From Winogradskyella endarachnes (GTDB lineage Bacteria > Bacteroidota > Bacteroidia > Flavobacteriales > Flavobacteriaceae), in NCBI RefSeq assembly GCF_009741275.1, contig NZ_WOWS01000001.1, positions 620,001-684,000 of the forward strand: a DNA stretch of 64,000 nucleotides, read 5' to 3'. A program made the position numbers and the translations under genes. Below are positions 54,410-64,000 of the stretch, piece after piece; position 1 is the first letter of the stretch, and each line of letters begins with the position of its first letter. The notes under the pieces were generated by a model that worked only from the letters and a program-made list of their open reading frames with translations, had not been told where the DNA came from and made no database searches.

Positions 54410-56827
54410 TTACGATTCCGACTTAGTACCTATGATGTGTAATTCTGCAAAATTCTTATCTACAACTATTGATGTTACTCCATTAACCTTTAAACTTTCT
54501 AATTCTAATTTTTCATTATCTAGCTGCACTTCAACCACATCAAAAGGTAATCCATGAAATTTAATATTAAAAGTTTCATAATTTGTAACATATTTACCTT
54601 CCTTATATTGATTAATAATTAACTCATTTGCTTTTCCGGTAAATGAGAAATTTCTTAAACTATAGCGTCCTTTAGTATAATCAAAACCATCATTAGCATC
54701 ACTAAACAACTCGCTTTTTTCTTTGCCTTTTTTGTAATAAACATCTAAAGTGATTTCGGTAATTTCCTTTTCGCCAACATATTGCTGAATTGGATATTTA
54801 GGTATTATTGCACCTTCTTTTACAAATATTGGCATACTATCAATATCTGCATCTACCCACATTTCTTTACCTCCTTTTATAACCTCATCTGTCCAGAAAT
54901 TATACCATTTTCCCTTTGGTACATACATACGTCTTCCTTTTGCATTTGGCTCTAAAATTGGACAAGCTAAAATTTGTTCTCCAAAAATAAATTCGTCAGT
55001 TCTGTAATGTGTTTGCACATCTTCTTGATCATATAATACTAGTGACTTAAGTAAAGGGGTTCCATGATCAACATAATTCCAGAAAGCTGTATATAAATAT
55101 GGTAAAATTTGATAACGAATTTCAATAAATTTCCTCACAATATCCGTTACATCCTCATCGAAAGCCCAAGGTTCTTGGTCTCCATGATCACCAGATGAAT
55201 GTACTCTAAAAAATGGATGAAAGATACCTAGTTGAATCCAACGCGTAAATAACTCACCTTGCGGTTGCTCTGCAAATCCACCTATATCGCTACCAGCAAA
55301 AGAGAAACCAGACATTGCCATACGTTGTGCCTGCATGTTGGCAATCCATAAATGTTCCCAAGTAGCTACATTATCACCTGTCCATGTTGATGTATAACGT
55401 TGTGTGCCAGAATAAGCAGAACGTGTAATAACAAACGGTCGTTTTGGATACGAATATTTCTTTAAACCTTGGTAGGTTGCTCTGGCCATTTGCATACCAT
55501 AGATGTTGTGCGCTTTTCTATGACTACAAGGGTTTCCGTCATAATCATGGCGAACATCATCTGGGAATGTTTTATTTGGCACTTCCATTACAGCAGGCTC
55601 ATTCATATCATTCCAAACACCTTTTACTCCTATATCTTCAATCAATTCTTGAAATAAACCAGACCACCAATCTCTAACTTCTGGATTTGTATAATCTGGA
55701 AAATAACATTCACCTGGCCAAACTTTACCCTTCATGTAATCACCATCTGCACGTTTACAGAAATAATCTTTTTCTAAAGCTTCTTTAAAAACAGAATACT
55801 CTTTATCTATTTTAATACCTGGATCAATAATTGCCACGGTTTTAAATCCATCGTCTAACAATTCTTTGACCATACGTTTTGGATCTGGAAAATGTTCTTT
55901 GTTCCATGTAAAACAGCGAAAACCATCCATATAATCAATATCTAAATAAATTGCATCACATGGAATTTGAAGTTTTCTAAATGTAGATGTAATTTCTTTT
56001 ACCTTGCTTTCTGGGTAGTAACTCCATTTACATTGATGAAAACCTAATGCCCAAAGTGGTGGTAAATGATGAGGCTTACCAGTTAAATCCGTGTAACTTT
56101 CTACAACATCACTCATTTTTGGACCATAGAAGAAATAATAATTCATTTCACCACCTTGCGCCCAAAAACTGGTAACGTTTCTACGTTCTTGCGCAAAATC
56201 GAAATAGGACATAAAGGTGTTATCAAAGAAAATACCATAGGCTTTACTATGATGTAGACCTGTATAAAACGGAATGGCTTTATAAATGGGGTCTGTGTCT
56301 TTACCATATGCGTAAGAATCTGTTACCCAATTACTGTATCGCTTTCCTTTTAAATTTAAATGATTTGGTTTATCTCCTAGTCCATAATAACTTTCTCCAT
56401 CGTTAGAAATTTTACTCATTTTTACGATGTTTCCACCAAACTCATAACTTTCCTCCCAATGAAATCCGCTTTCATCTTGGTTAATTAATGTACCATCTAA
56501 AGCATCATAAATAGATACTTTCATATTTACTTTTGAAATTTCACAACGCAACTTTGAAGTGGTTATTTCATAACAGTCTTTGCGCTCTTCTATTTCTAAT
56601 TTATTATAACCTATACTCGCATACTTAGTAATAGCGTATGAAAAATCATTTTTAAAATTTCCAACCGTGGTATATCTAAAACGTAATAGACTATCTCTAA
56701 CAACAGTTAATTCTAAAATAACGTCATTAGCGGCTGTAAAATATAGCTTATCAACATCTTTTTTAAAGTCAATTATGTTTGATGGAAATAAATTCCCTTT
56801 ATTTTCTAATTCTGTATTTACAATCAT
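54410..56827 (-). CDS. Alpha-glucosidase, glycoside hydrolase family 31
   Basis: 805 residues. N-terminal beta-sandwich, GH31 (beta/alpha)8 barrel and C-terminal DUF5110-like beta domain. The nucleophile Asp lies in GVWNDMNEPAVMEVP and the acid/base Asp in VHSSGDHGDQEPW. SWTGDNVATWEHL and FAGSDIGGFAEQP are also conserved. It hydrolyses terminal alpha-glucosidic bonds. No signal peptide is visible, which fits intracellular glucan or maltooligosaccharide breakdown near the glycogen genes. Confidence 0.93.
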   Translation of the reverse strand: MIVNTELENKGNLFPSNIIDFKKDVDKLYFTAANDVILELTVVRDSLLRFRYTTVGNFKNDFSYAITKYASIGYNKLEIEERKDCYEITTSKLRCEISKVNMKVSIYDALDGTLINQDESGFHWEESYEFGGNIVKMSKISNDGESYYGLGDKPNHLNLKGKRYSNWVTDSYAYGKDTDPIYKAIPFYTGLHHSKAYGIFFDNTFMSYFDFAQERRNVTSFWAQGGEMNYYFFYGPKMSDVVESYTDLTGKPHHLPPLWALGFHQCKWSYYPESKVKEITSTFRKLQIPCDAIYLDIDYMDGFRCFTWNKEHFPDPKRMVKELLDDGFKTVAIIDPGIKIDKEYSVFKEALEKDYFCKRADGDYMKGKVWPGECYFPDYTNPEVRDWWSGLFQELIEDIGVKGVWNDMNEPAVMEVPNKTFPDDVRHDYDGNPCSHRKAHNIYGMQMARATYQGLKKYSYPKRPFVITRSAYSGTQRYTSTWTGDNVATWEHLWIANMQAQRMAMSGFSFAGSDIGGFAEQPQGELFTRWIQLGIFHPFFRVHSSGDHGDQEPWAFDEDVTDIVRKFIEIRYQILPYLYTAFWNYVDHGTPLLKSLVLYDQEDVQTHYRTDEFIFGEQILACPILEPNAKGRRMYVPKGKWYNFWTDEVIKGGKEMWVDADIDSMPIFVKEGAIIPKYPIQQYVGEKEITEITLDVYYKKGKEKSELFSDANDGFDYTKGRYSLRNFSFTGKANELIINQYKEGKYVTNYETFNIKFHGLPFDVVEVQLDNEKLELESLKVNGVTSIVVDKNFAELHIIGTKSES

Positions 56828-57064
56828 AGGTCAATTTTTTATCAAAATCTGACACAAAAAAACGGAAAAAATCCAATAAATAAAAGGGTTCTCATAGTAT
56901 AATGCCAATTGTTGCTAACAATCGCTTTTTATGTATTATTTTTTGCGATAGTTCTAATTTACATGCATATTTTACTTGATTTCCTAAAATTTAACAGCAC
57001 ATCATTCTAAAAACATATTCTGCACATTTATTTTCTAATGAAGATTATGTTAAATTATTGAATA

Positions 57065-57919
57065 TTAATGATACCCTATCTTAGTTATTATTAATATGAT
57101 GCATCCCAGAATAATTAAAATATAAATAAATCTTAAATATTTATTAGCGCAAAGAAACAAACCACTTAAAGAGAGAAGCGCCATAAAACCTGTTTCTAAC
57201 CTAGTAACAAGAACAGCAATAATCATTGCTATAAACAGAAGATGTGTAACAGTAGATTTGGGTTTCCATAATAATGCCGCAGCTACTATGAACTCTATAA
57301 TTATGGTAAGCCATGCAAATAATACACTTATAAGTTTAAGATTATTAAAAACAGGTTTCAATACAATGTATTCTCTTAAATTAGGGTCGCTTTTATACAA
57401 GACATTTATATTATCTGAATTATTTTGAACTATGTCTAAACTATCAGGAAAAAAAATAAATATCTTTTTGAATAAAGCGCCTACATCCAAGGCATGATAA
57501 TAAAAACTACCATTTATAAATTGAGATGACGACAGTTTTTGAATTACTGAGGCCATAATTACAACAACCACAAGGAATTGAATGTTTTTTATAAAAATAG
57601 ATTCTTGCTTATGAAAAGTTAATAACATTAAAGACAGTACCATAAAAAGTAACATAAAATGATGATTAGCAACCCAGAAGTAAGAATAATATAAATCAAC
57701 TAATAGAAGTGCAATAATAACTATCCATGGCATTTTTTCTCTTATTTTACTATTAAAAACAAACCACAACGTTAAACCCAAACAGATAATAGTAGTTTTA
57801 ATAAAAAAATAATCTTCTCCTAAAATAATGATGTAAACTAGTAGCAACAATAACAGCAATTGCTTACCCAAAAATATTGGTTCCCTTAACTTTAATTGTA
57901 TGTAAGACCAAGGTTTCAA
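57065..57919 (-). CDS. HTTM-like multi-pass membrane protein
   Basis: 284 residues with about eight hydrophobic helices. The segment SVIQKLSSSQFINGSFYYHALDVGALF resembles HTTM-domain (vitamin K-dependent carboxylase-like) membrane proteins, but key residues cannot be confirmed. It overlaps the upstream small gene by 4 bases. Function unknown. Confidence 0.55.
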   Translation of the reverse strand: MKPWSYIQLKLREPIFLGKQLLLLLLLVYIIILGEDYFFIKTTIICLGLTLWFVFNSKIREKMPWIVIIALLLVDLYYSYFWVANHHFMLLFMVLSLMLLTFHKQESIFIKNIQFLVVVVIMASVIQKLSSSQFINGSFYYHALDVGALFKKIFIFFPDSLDIVQNNSDNINVLYKSDPNLREYIVLKPVFNNLKLISVLFAWLTIIIEFIVAAALLWKPKSTVTHLLFIAMIIAVLVTRLETGFMALLSLSGLFLCANKYLRFIYILIILGCIILIITKIGYH

Positions 57920-58323
57920 AGATTCGATTTATTTAAACGGATTTCTTCTTTTAAAACTCTGGTATAGGTTTCCTTTTCTACATTTACAACAGGCTTCCAA
58001 ATTTGAATATGGATGCTATCTTTTTTAAACGTATCCAATACTAATTTGGCAGCTTTCTTTAGATTTATTTTATTTGGCATTAGCATTAAATGACCTAAAG
58101 TAGATTTCATTTTAGGGTTATCTTTTACCAAAGAATCAACAGACATACCAGGAATATATATTTGATTATAGACGTAATGCATCTCAGTATACATACCATA
58201 TCCTCCACCTTTCCATCTACTCAAATCTTTTGTGTTAACTAAAAATAACTGAATAACAACAACAATTATTGCTATAGAAGGAATGCCGTATTTTAATAAA
58301 CCTTGTTTTGTAGTGGTATTCAT
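57916..58323 (-). CDS. Small single-pass membrane protein, partner of the HTTM-like protein
   Basis: About 135 residues from the ATG at 58323; the frame is open up to 58401, but the membrane helix at about residues 10-30 then sits at the expected place. The soluble part has KGGGYGMYTEMH and ends in a Lys/Glu-rich segment. Not recognised. The 4-base overlap with the next gene suggests a two-gene unit. Confidence 0.6.
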   Translation of the reverse strand: MNTTTKQGLLKYGIPSIAIIVVVIQLFLVNTKDLSRWKGGGYGMYTEMHYVYNQIYIPGMSVDSLVKDNPKMKSTLGHLMLMPNKINLKKAAKLVLDTFKKDSIHIQIWKPVVNVEKETYTRVLKEEIRLNKSNL

Positions 58324-58430
58324 TTTAAAGTAGAATAATGAAAATGCAACTTTTGTAAACTTAAGAAAACATCTGTTATAAGGACATGTTTTTTTAGACA
58401 TATCCTTTTCAATACAGCTAATTAAAAATA

Positions 58431-58468
58431 AAAAAGACCTTTCTAATAAAGTTTAGAATGGTCTTTTT
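58431..58468 (-). terminator. Intrinsic terminator after glgB
   Basis: AAAAGACCtTTCTAA and TTAGAAtGGTCTTTT pair over 14 of 15 positions, with T runs on both sides. Located 19 bases after the glgB stop. Confidence 0.8.
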
Positions 58469-58486
58469 TAATTTTTTTTTACTTAA

Positions 58487-60460
58487 TTACTTGGTCTTAG
58501 ATTTTGTTGTTCTTTTTTTAGTTGATTTTACCTTGGGTTTAGAAACTATTTTGTTTTGGTATTTAAAAACAACCATACCTAAGGGTGGAATATCAATTAC
58601 AATGGATTGATCCCTAAAATGCCAAGGGTCCTTCTTGGTAGTTTTTAGTTTGTTACTGTATTGACCACTTCCAAAGTACTTTTTTAAATCACTATTAAAA
58701 ACCTCCTTTAGCTTACCTGCCTTTGGTACACCTAACTTGTAATTTTCTTTAGGGACAGGTGTCATATTACAAGCTATAACTAAATTATCAATCTCGTCAT
58801 GACCTTTTCTAATGTATGTAAATACGCTATTTTTAGAATCTCCATAATCTATCCATTCAAAGCCATCTATAGAAAACTGTTTCTGGTACAATGCAGGTTG
58901 GCTTTTGTAAAAAATGTTTAAATCTTTAACCAATTCTTGAGCACCTTTATGAGGTGCATATTGTAATAAATGCCAATCAATACTGTTTTGAAAATCCCAT
59001 TCTTCACTTTGGCCAAATTCTGCACCTTGAAACAATAAATTGGCACCAGGATGGGTAAACATGTAACTATATAGTAATCTTAAATTAGCAAAGCGTTGCC
59101 ACTCATCTCCTGGCATACGTCCTAAAATTGATTTTTTACCATAAACAACTTCATCATGACTTAACGGAAGCATAAAATTTTCCGTAAACGCATACGTCAT
59201 TGAAAATGTTAAATCGTTTTGATGGTATTGCCTATAAATAGGCTCTTTTGCAAAATATTGAAGCGTATCATGCATCCATCCCATCATCCATTTCATGCCA
59301 AATCCTAAACCACCTAAATACGTTGGTTTTGATACCATAGGAAATGCAGTAGATTCTTCTGCAATAGTTTGTACATCTGGAAATGCAGCATACACAGCTT
59401 CGTTCATTTCTCTTAAAAATGACATTGCTTCAAGATTTTCTCTTCCTCCAAACATGTTTGGATCCCATTCACCATCTTCTCTACTATAGTCTAAAAATAG
59501 CATAGAAGCAACGGCATCTACCCGAAGTCCATCTGCATGAAATTGATCTAACCAAAAAATAGCATTACTTATTAGAAACGATTTAACTTCATTACGACCA
59601 TAATTAAAAATTAAACTTTTCCAATCTTTATGATAGCCCTTTTTTGGATCTGGATGCTCGTAAAGTGCGGATCCATCAAAAAAACCTAAACCATGAGCAT
59701 CTTCTGGGAAATGAGATGGCACCCAATCTAAAATTATCCCAATATCATTTTGATGAAGTTTATCTACCAATAATTTAAATTCTTCAGGATAACCAAATCT
59801 TGATGTAGGTGCAAAGTAACCTGTAACCTGATAACCCCAAGATGGATCGTAAGGAAATTCCATTACTGGCATTAGTTCTACGTGGGTAAAATTCATATCC
59901 TTTACGTAAGAAACTAACTCATCTGCCATTTCTACATACGATAAAAAACGATTTTCTTCAACTTTCTTTTTCCAAGAGCCTAAATGAACTTCATAAACCG
60001 AGAATGGAGCGTCTAAGGCGTTATTGGCCTTACGTTTTTTCATCCAATTAGTATCCTTCCAGGTATAAGGCTCGTCCCAAACAATAGATGCAGTTTTAGG
60101 ATTATGTTCATATCGTCTAGCGTAAGGATCTGCTTTTTCAGTTTTTACACCATTATGATTACTTTCTATTTTGTATTTGTATTTAGTACCTTTACCCAAA
60201 CCTGGTATAAAGCCTTCCCATATACCACTAGAATCCCAGCGTACACTTAATTTGTGTTCGCCTTCTGTCCAATAATTAAAATCTCCAACAACTGAAACTG
60301 TATTTGCACTTGGCGCCCAAACTGAAAAGTAAACACCTTCTACTCCATCTACAGTTATAATGTGAGAACCAAATTTTTCGTATAAACGATAATGTTTTCC
60401 TGATTTAAATAAATTAATATCAAAATCAGTAAACAAACTATAATTGATAATTTCTGCCAT
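58487..60460 (-). CDS. glgB: 1,4-alpha-glucan branching enzyme
   Basis: 657 residues: a CBM48 domain (about 25-125), GH13 catalytic barrel and C-terminal beta domain. Catalytic nucleophile in DGLRVDAVASML, acid/base Glu in QTIAEESTAFP, and the stabiliser Asp in LPLSHDEVVYGKKS. It introduces alpha-1,6 branches into glycogen. The C-terminus has a Lys/Thr-rich tail (KPKVKSTKKRTTKSKTK) of unknown use. It is 18 bases after glgC, closing the glgA-glgC-glgB operon. Confidence 0.96.
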   Translation of the reverse strand: MAEIINYSLFTDFDINLFKSGKHYRLYEKFGSHIITVDGVEGVYFSVWAPSANTVSVVGDFNYWTEGEHKLSVRWDSSGIWEGFIPGLGKGTKYKYKIESNHNGVKTEKADPYARRYEHNPKTASIVWDEPYTWKDTNWMKKRKANNALDAPFSVYEVHLGSWKKKVEENRFLSYVEMADELVSYVKDMNFTHVELMPVMEFPYDPSWGYQVTGYFAPTSRFGYPEEFKLLVDKLHQNDIGIILDWVPSHFPEDAHGLGFFDGSALYEHPDPKKGYHKDWKSLIFNYGRNEVKSFLISNAIFWLDQFHADGLRVDAVASMLFLDYSREDGEWDPNMFGGRENLEAMSFLREMNEAVYAAFPDVQTIAEESTAFPMVSKPTYLGGLGFGMKWMMGWMHDTLQYFAKEPIYRQYHQNDLTFSMTYAFTENFMLPLSHDEVVYGKKSILGRMPGDEWQRFANLRLLYSYMFTHPGANLLFQGAEFGQSEEWDFQNSIDWHLLQYAPHKGAQELVKDLNIFYKSQPALYQKQFSIDGFEWIDYGDSKNSVFTYIRKGHDEIDNLVIACNMTPVPKENYKLGVPKAGKLKEVFNSDLKKYFGSGQYSNKLKTTKKDPWHFRDQSIVIDIPPLGMVVFKYQNKIVSKPKVKSTKKRTTKSKTK

Positions 60461-60478
60461 CTATTGTAAAAGATTTAT

Positions 60479-61744
60479 TTAACTGATTATTGTTCCTTTT
60501 GGTATTGTTGCACCTTTCTTAATTACTACAATACCATCTTTTATAAGGTAACTATCAGTTTCTTCATCTTGTAAGTGTTTACCACCCTCTATTCTAACAT
60601 CATCTCCAATTCTACAATTTTTATCAACGATACAATTATCTATGTAACATCTATCACCAACTCCTAATAAGTTTTCAATATTTTTTACTTCTATATCATG
60701 TAATGACTCATAGGTATCATTACCCATCATATAAGTGTTTTTTATTATAGATTCTTTGCCAATTCTAGATCTAATGCCTATTACGCTTCTTTCAATTTTT
60801 TCTGCCTGAATAATACATCCATCTGATATTACTGCTTTGTTTAATATCGTTCCCGAAATTTTTGAAGTTGGTAACGTTCTGGCTCTAGTGTAAATTCTGT
60901 TTTCATCGTACAAATTAAATTTTGGAATATCATCCGTTAGACCCAAGTTAGCTTCAAAAAAGGATTCTATGGTTCCGATATCTGTCCAATAACCTTCATA
61001 TTGGTAACTATATGTTTTATGGTTATGTATGGCTTGTGGTATTATCTCTTTTCCAAAATCTATAGTATCTGGATTTTCCATAAGTTTTACCAAAAGGTCT
61101 CTATTAAAAATATAAATTCCCATTGAGGCCAGATAATTTCTTCCCTCTGCTTTCATGTCATCACTTACTTCAGAGGTCCAATTAGGTAATAATTCTGCTG
61201 CAGGTTTCTCAATAAATGAAGTAATAATGCTTTCTTCATTTGTTTTAAGAAGCCCAAATCCAGTAGCATCTTTAGCTGTAACTGGATATGTGGCTATAGA
61301 TATTTCTGCGTTGCTTTCTTTATGTTTTTCAATCATATCTTCTAGGTCCATATTGTATAATTGGTCTCCTGAAAGAATTAAAGCATAATCAAATTCATTT
61401 TGTAAAAAATGATGCATACTTTGCCTTACAGCATCTGCAGTACCTTGGAACCACTTATCACTTTGCATGGTCTGTTCTGCTGCTAAAACATCAACAAAAG
61501 CACTACTAAAAAAACTAAAATGATAAGTGTTCTTTATATGTTGGTTTAAAGAGGCAGAGTTAAACTGTGTTAATACATACATCCTTTTTATATCTGAATT
61601 TATACAATTAGATATAGGTATATCTACTAATCTATATTTACCTGCTATTGGTACTGCTGGTTTAGATCTATCAGCCGTTAATGGATATAATCTAGACCCT
61701 TGGCCTCCACCCAGTATAATTGATAGTACACTTTCATTTATCAT
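60479..61744 (-). CDS. glgC: Glucose-1-phosphate adenylyltransferase
   Basis: 421 residues. Nucleotidyltransferase motif ILGGGQGSRLYPLTADRSKPAVP, YRLVDIPISNCINS, ILSGDQLYNMD and EGYWTDIGTIESF, followed by a left-handed beta-helix C-terminal domain. It makes ADP-glucose, the committed step in glycogen synthesis. Located 29 bases after glgA. Confidence 0.96.
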   Translation of the reverse strand: MINESVLSIILGGGQGSRLYPLTADRSKPAVPIAGKYRLVDIPISNCINSDIKRMYVLTQFNSASLNQHIKNTYHFSFFSSAFVDVLAAEQTMQSDKWFQGTADAVRQSMHHFLQNEFDYALILSGDQLYNMDLEDMIEKHKESNAEISIATYPVTAKDATGFGLLKTNEESIITSFIEKPAAELLPNWTSEVSDDMKAEGRNYLASMGIYIFNRDLLVKLMENPDTIDFGKEIIPQAIHNHKTYSYQYEGYWTDIGTIESFFEANLGLTDDIPKFNLYDENRIYTRARTLPTSKISGTILNKAVISDGCIIQAEKIERSVIGIRSRIGKESIIKNTYMMGNDTYESLHDIEVKNIENLLGVGDRCYIDNCIVDKNCRIGDDVRIEGGKHLQDEETDSYLIKDGIVVIKKGATIPKGTIIS

Positions 61745-61773
61745 AATTTATTTTTTTAGTTCTTTAGTTATAG

Positions 61774-63183
61774 TTAATTAGTTGTTATTGACTTATAAAG
61801 TTTTATATATTGCTTCGCAGAATTTCCCCAAGAGTGGTCAATTTGCATAATATATTTTTTAATCTTTTTAAGTTCTGTTTTAGCTTTATAAAAATTGACT
61901 GCCCTTTCTATAGAATAACAAATATCATTTACAGAAGCTTCTTTATGTACAAATCCAAAACCATCATTTTCAATATCGATAATTGTATCTTTTAAACCTC
62001 CAATACTTCTAACTATTGGAATCGTTCCATAACGAAGAGCATACATTTGATTTAATCCACAAGGTTCTACTCGAGATGGCATTAATAAAAAATCTGCTCC
62101 TGCATATATAATATGTGATAACCTTTCATCATAACCTATAAAATTGTTATATCTACCTTCATTTTCATTTTTAAGTGCATTTAATCTTTCTTCTGTATTT
62201 GGATCTCCGGAACCTAGAAGTAAAATTGAAATATCATTATTTCTTAGGGCAACATTAAAAGCATCGGGAAATAAATCTGAGCCCTTCTCACCCACCAAGC
62301 GACCAATAAATGCAAATAGAGGTTTTTCTGGATTTAGATTAAACTCTGTACACAACCACTTTTTATTTGCTAATTTTCCAGATTGATTAGAAGATACTTT
62401 ATAATTTTTTATAAGGTATTTGTCTGTTTCCGGATTCCATACTTCGGTATCTATTCCATTTAAAATACCAACAGCCTTTGCATTTTCTGCTCTTAATAAA
62501 CCCTCTAATCCATTAGCATTAATCATAAGTTCTTCCATGTAACTAGGAGAAACGGTAGTTATACGCCAGGCACATTTAATGGCTGCTGCTAAAGGGTTTA
62601 TAATTCCGTTCCAGTCTAATAATCCTACGTTGTTATTATCAAAGTCTGGTATTTTATATAAATGATGATACTTAAACCAACCTTGATATTGCGCATTATG
62701 TATAGTTGTTATTACAGGTATTTTATTTAGAGCACTATACTTATAACTTTCTTGGGCCATAAACGGAATTAAACCTGTGTGATGGTCGTGGCAGTGGATG
62801 TAATCTGGTTTCTTATTTAAAGTTAAAATCCAATCTAATGCTGCTATCTGAAATGCTAAAAAACGGTCAGTATCGTCATTAGAATACACATAATCTTTAT
62901 ACAATAATGTTGGAATATCGATAAAGAATACATCAAACTCTAAAATTTGCGTTGATAATTTTAGTATATCAAAATCATACTCAATATAACCTAGATGGAT
63001 TTTTGAATTGTATACAGATTCAAAATTATGTTTTCGAGTAAAAGTGTTATTATAAAAAGGCATTATAACGCTACTATCTGCACCTAATTGATTTTGATAT
63101 TTAGGTAGAGCTCCAACCACATCTGCCAATCCTCCTACCTTTGCAACTGGATAACATTCTGCGCTTATATGCACTATTTTCAT
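61774..63183 (-). CDS. glgA: Glycogen synthase (ADP-glucose)
   Basis: 469 residues of GT5 type with GT-B fold. ADP-glucose binding motif AKVGGLADVVGALP (a variant of KTGGL), HCHDHHTGLIP, IHNAQYQGWF, GRLVGEKGSDL and PSRVEPCGLNQMYALRYG are seen. It extends alpha-1,4-glucan from ADP-glucose. First gene of glgA-glgC-glgB. Confidence 0.96.
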   Translation of the reverse strand: MKIVHISAECYPVAKVGGLADVVGALPKYQNQLGADSSVIMPFYNNTFTRKHNFESVYNSKIHLGYIEYDFDILKLSTQILEFDVFFIDIPTLLYKDYVYSNDDTDRFLAFQIAALDWILTLNKKPDYIHCHDHHTGLIPFMAQESYKYSALNKIPVITTIHNAQYQGWFKYHHLYKIPDFDNNNVGLLDWNGIINPLAAAIKCAWRITTVSPSYMEELMINANGLEGLLRAENAKAVGILNGIDTEVWNPETDKYLIKNYKVSSNQSGKLANKKWLCTEFNLNPEKPLFAFIGRLVGEKGSDLFPDAFNVALRNNDISILLLGSGDPNTEERLNALKNENEGRYNNFIGYDERLSHIIYAGADFLLMPSRVEPCGLNQMYALRYGTIPIVRSIGGLKDTIIDIENDGFGFVHKEASVNDICYSIERAVNFYKAKTELKKIKKYIMQIDHSWGNSAKQYIKLYKSITTN

Positions 63184-63341
63184 TAGTTCTTATTTAGTAT
63201 TAGTTTTTAAATTTAACAATTAAATTGCTAAATACCACTATCATTTTTATAAAATCTTTGTTAAATAAAACCAGTATTTTGTAATGAAACAAACTAACTT
63301 TCGACCCATAAAATATTGAAAAAAGAAAATAAAATTAGGTT

Positions 63342-63827
63342 ATGAAAAAAGTGCTGTCATTTATTACGTTTATTACATTGTTTAATTGTAATTCTGCAGC
63401 GCAGAAAAAGGAATCTAGTGAAAAAGAAACATTTGCAATCACTAAGACTGAAGCAGAGTGGAAAGAACAACTCACTGCTGAGCAATATTATATTTTAAGA
63501 GAAGCTGGTACAGAACGTCCATTTTCTAGTCCATTAAATAAAAATTACAAAAAAGGAGTTTATCATTGTGCTGCTTGTAATACACCATTGTTTAAAAGTG
63601 AACATAAATTTGATTCTGGTACTGGTTGGCCAAGTTTTGATAGAGAAATAGAAGGTAATGTGGCTTATGGTACAGATACAAAAATTGGTTATACTAGAGA
63701 TGAGGAACATTGTGCCACTTGTGGAGGGCATTTAGGACATGTTTTTAATGATGGGCCAAGAGCAACAACAGGCAAAAGGCACTGTATAAATGGTGATGCT
63801 CTGATATTTGTTGCTACCGAAGAGTAA
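63342..63827 (+). CDS. msrB: Peptide-methionine (R)-S-oxide reductase, exported
   Basis: 161 residues. An N-terminal hydrophobic leader ending near FNCNSAAQ suggests a lipoprotein or secreted form. The MsrB domain has the zinc pairs CAACNTPLF and CATCGGHLGHVF, GTGWPSF and the catalytic Cys in KRHCINGDAL. It reduces methionine-R-sulfoxide, here probably in the periplasm. No clear promoter pair is seen; TAACTTTC about 40 bases before the ATG is a near match. Confidence 0.93.
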   Translation: MKKVLSFITFITLFNCNSAAQKKESSEKETFAITKTEAEWKEQLTAEQYYILREAGTERPFSSPLNKNYKKGVYHCAACNTPLFKSEHKFDSGTGWPSFDREIEGNVAYGTDTKIGYTRDEEHCATCGGHLGHVFNDGPRATTGKRHCINGDALIFVATEE

Positions 63828-63924
63828 AGCGTTTAAATTAAAAATAGCTATATATTATCTTATTATACAAATTAACGATGTAATAAATAATGTATCGCTA
63901 TTTTTATACAACAAAATTAAAAAT

Positions 63925-64000
63925 ATGGCCTCTTCCTATTTAAAAAGTGTTATCAAACAACTTCAGTATTACAAAAGTCTTGGTGATAAAACCTTAGACC
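63925..64000 (+). CDS. DUF1572/DinB-like protein, 3' truncated by the window
   Basis: Only the first 25 residues are visible (MASSYLKSVIKQLQYYKSL...GDKTLD). The pattern YLKSVIKQLQYYKSLGDKT is the usual opening of DUF1572 proteins of the DinB four-helix superfamily. The gene runs off the window. Confidence 0.6.
   Translation, partial: MASSYLKSVIKQLQYYKSLGDKTLD

Overview
The window is chromosomal DNA from a low-GC member of the Bacteroidota, almost certainly family Flavobacteriaceae. Four things point there. It has type IX secretion (T9SS) parts: PorQ, a PorP/SprF protein, an OmpA/PD40 protein, and cargo with type A and type B sorting domains. Its promoters fit the Bacteroidota pattern TTTG-N19-TAnnTTTG, for example at rpsA and pyrR. 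It has many short lipoproteins and beta-barrels of flavobacterial type. Its DnaX lacks the usual zinc-binding cysteines. I see no phage, insertion sequence, CRISPR array, tRNA or rRNA. Most of the window is housekeeping, with several accessory or envelope loci.

Layout. 1-1.95 kb: truncated acyltransferase-like membrane protein, YcxB-like protein and NTF2-like protein. 2.05-5.8 kb (minus): five tightly packed genes, kdsB, HAD phosphatase, chloramphenicol-acetyltransferase-like protein, KdnB-like iron alcohol dehydrogenase and PlsC-like acyltransferase; this looks like an LPS/Kdo operon. 5.85-8.5 kb (minus): DUF4126, TIGR02117 and a RecD-like helicase. 8.67-10.7 kb (plus): membrane protein, DUF3822 and rsmD. 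10.8-11.1 kb (minus): rnpB, the RNase P RNA, with a visible P1 helix. 11.2-14.1 kb (plus): dnaX, lipoprotein and miaE. 14.2-18.3 kb (minus): beta-barrel protein and the polyphosphate operon sixA-ppk1-ppx. 18.6-28.4 kb (plus): a 2296-residue SprB-like adhesin, PorP/SprF and a PorE-like OmpA protein. 28.5-31 kb: a CarboxypepD_reg-like protein, a T9SS type A cargo and a CAP-domain lipoprotein.

31-43.7 kb: pdxH, rnz flanked by two STAS-like small proteins, pyrB and pyrR, rpsA, a lipocalin-like lipoprotein, a BON/LysM protein with a sigma-54-like promoter, cmk, porQ, a triple-LysM protein and lon. 44-46.9 kb (plus): an ECF sigma factor, a likely anti-sigma factor, a DUF4097 protein and a head-GIN protein. 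47-51.9 kb: a polyamine-type locus with a membrane spermidine-synthase-like protein, a lipoprotein ending in Gly-Gly, an overlapping glutathionylspermidine-synthase-like ATP-grasp ligase, a NUMOD4/HNH protein, speD and another lipoprotein. 52-63.2 kb (minus): an MFS transporter, an M48 lipoprotein protease, a GH31 glucosidase, a pair of membrane proteins and the glycogen operon glgA-glgC-glgB. 63.3-64 kb: msrB and the start of a DinB/DUF1572-like gene.

The most interesting stretch is 47-51.9 kb. Enzymes that would make an aminopropylated polyamine sit beside an ATP-grasp amide ligase that is translationally coupled to a lipoprotein with a flexible Gly/Ser-rich, Gly-Gly tail. This suggests that a surface or periplasmic lipoprotein is conjugated to a polyamine. 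That is an inference: related ATP-grasp/polyamine neighbourhoods have been described by comparative genomics, but I know of no biochemistry for this version.
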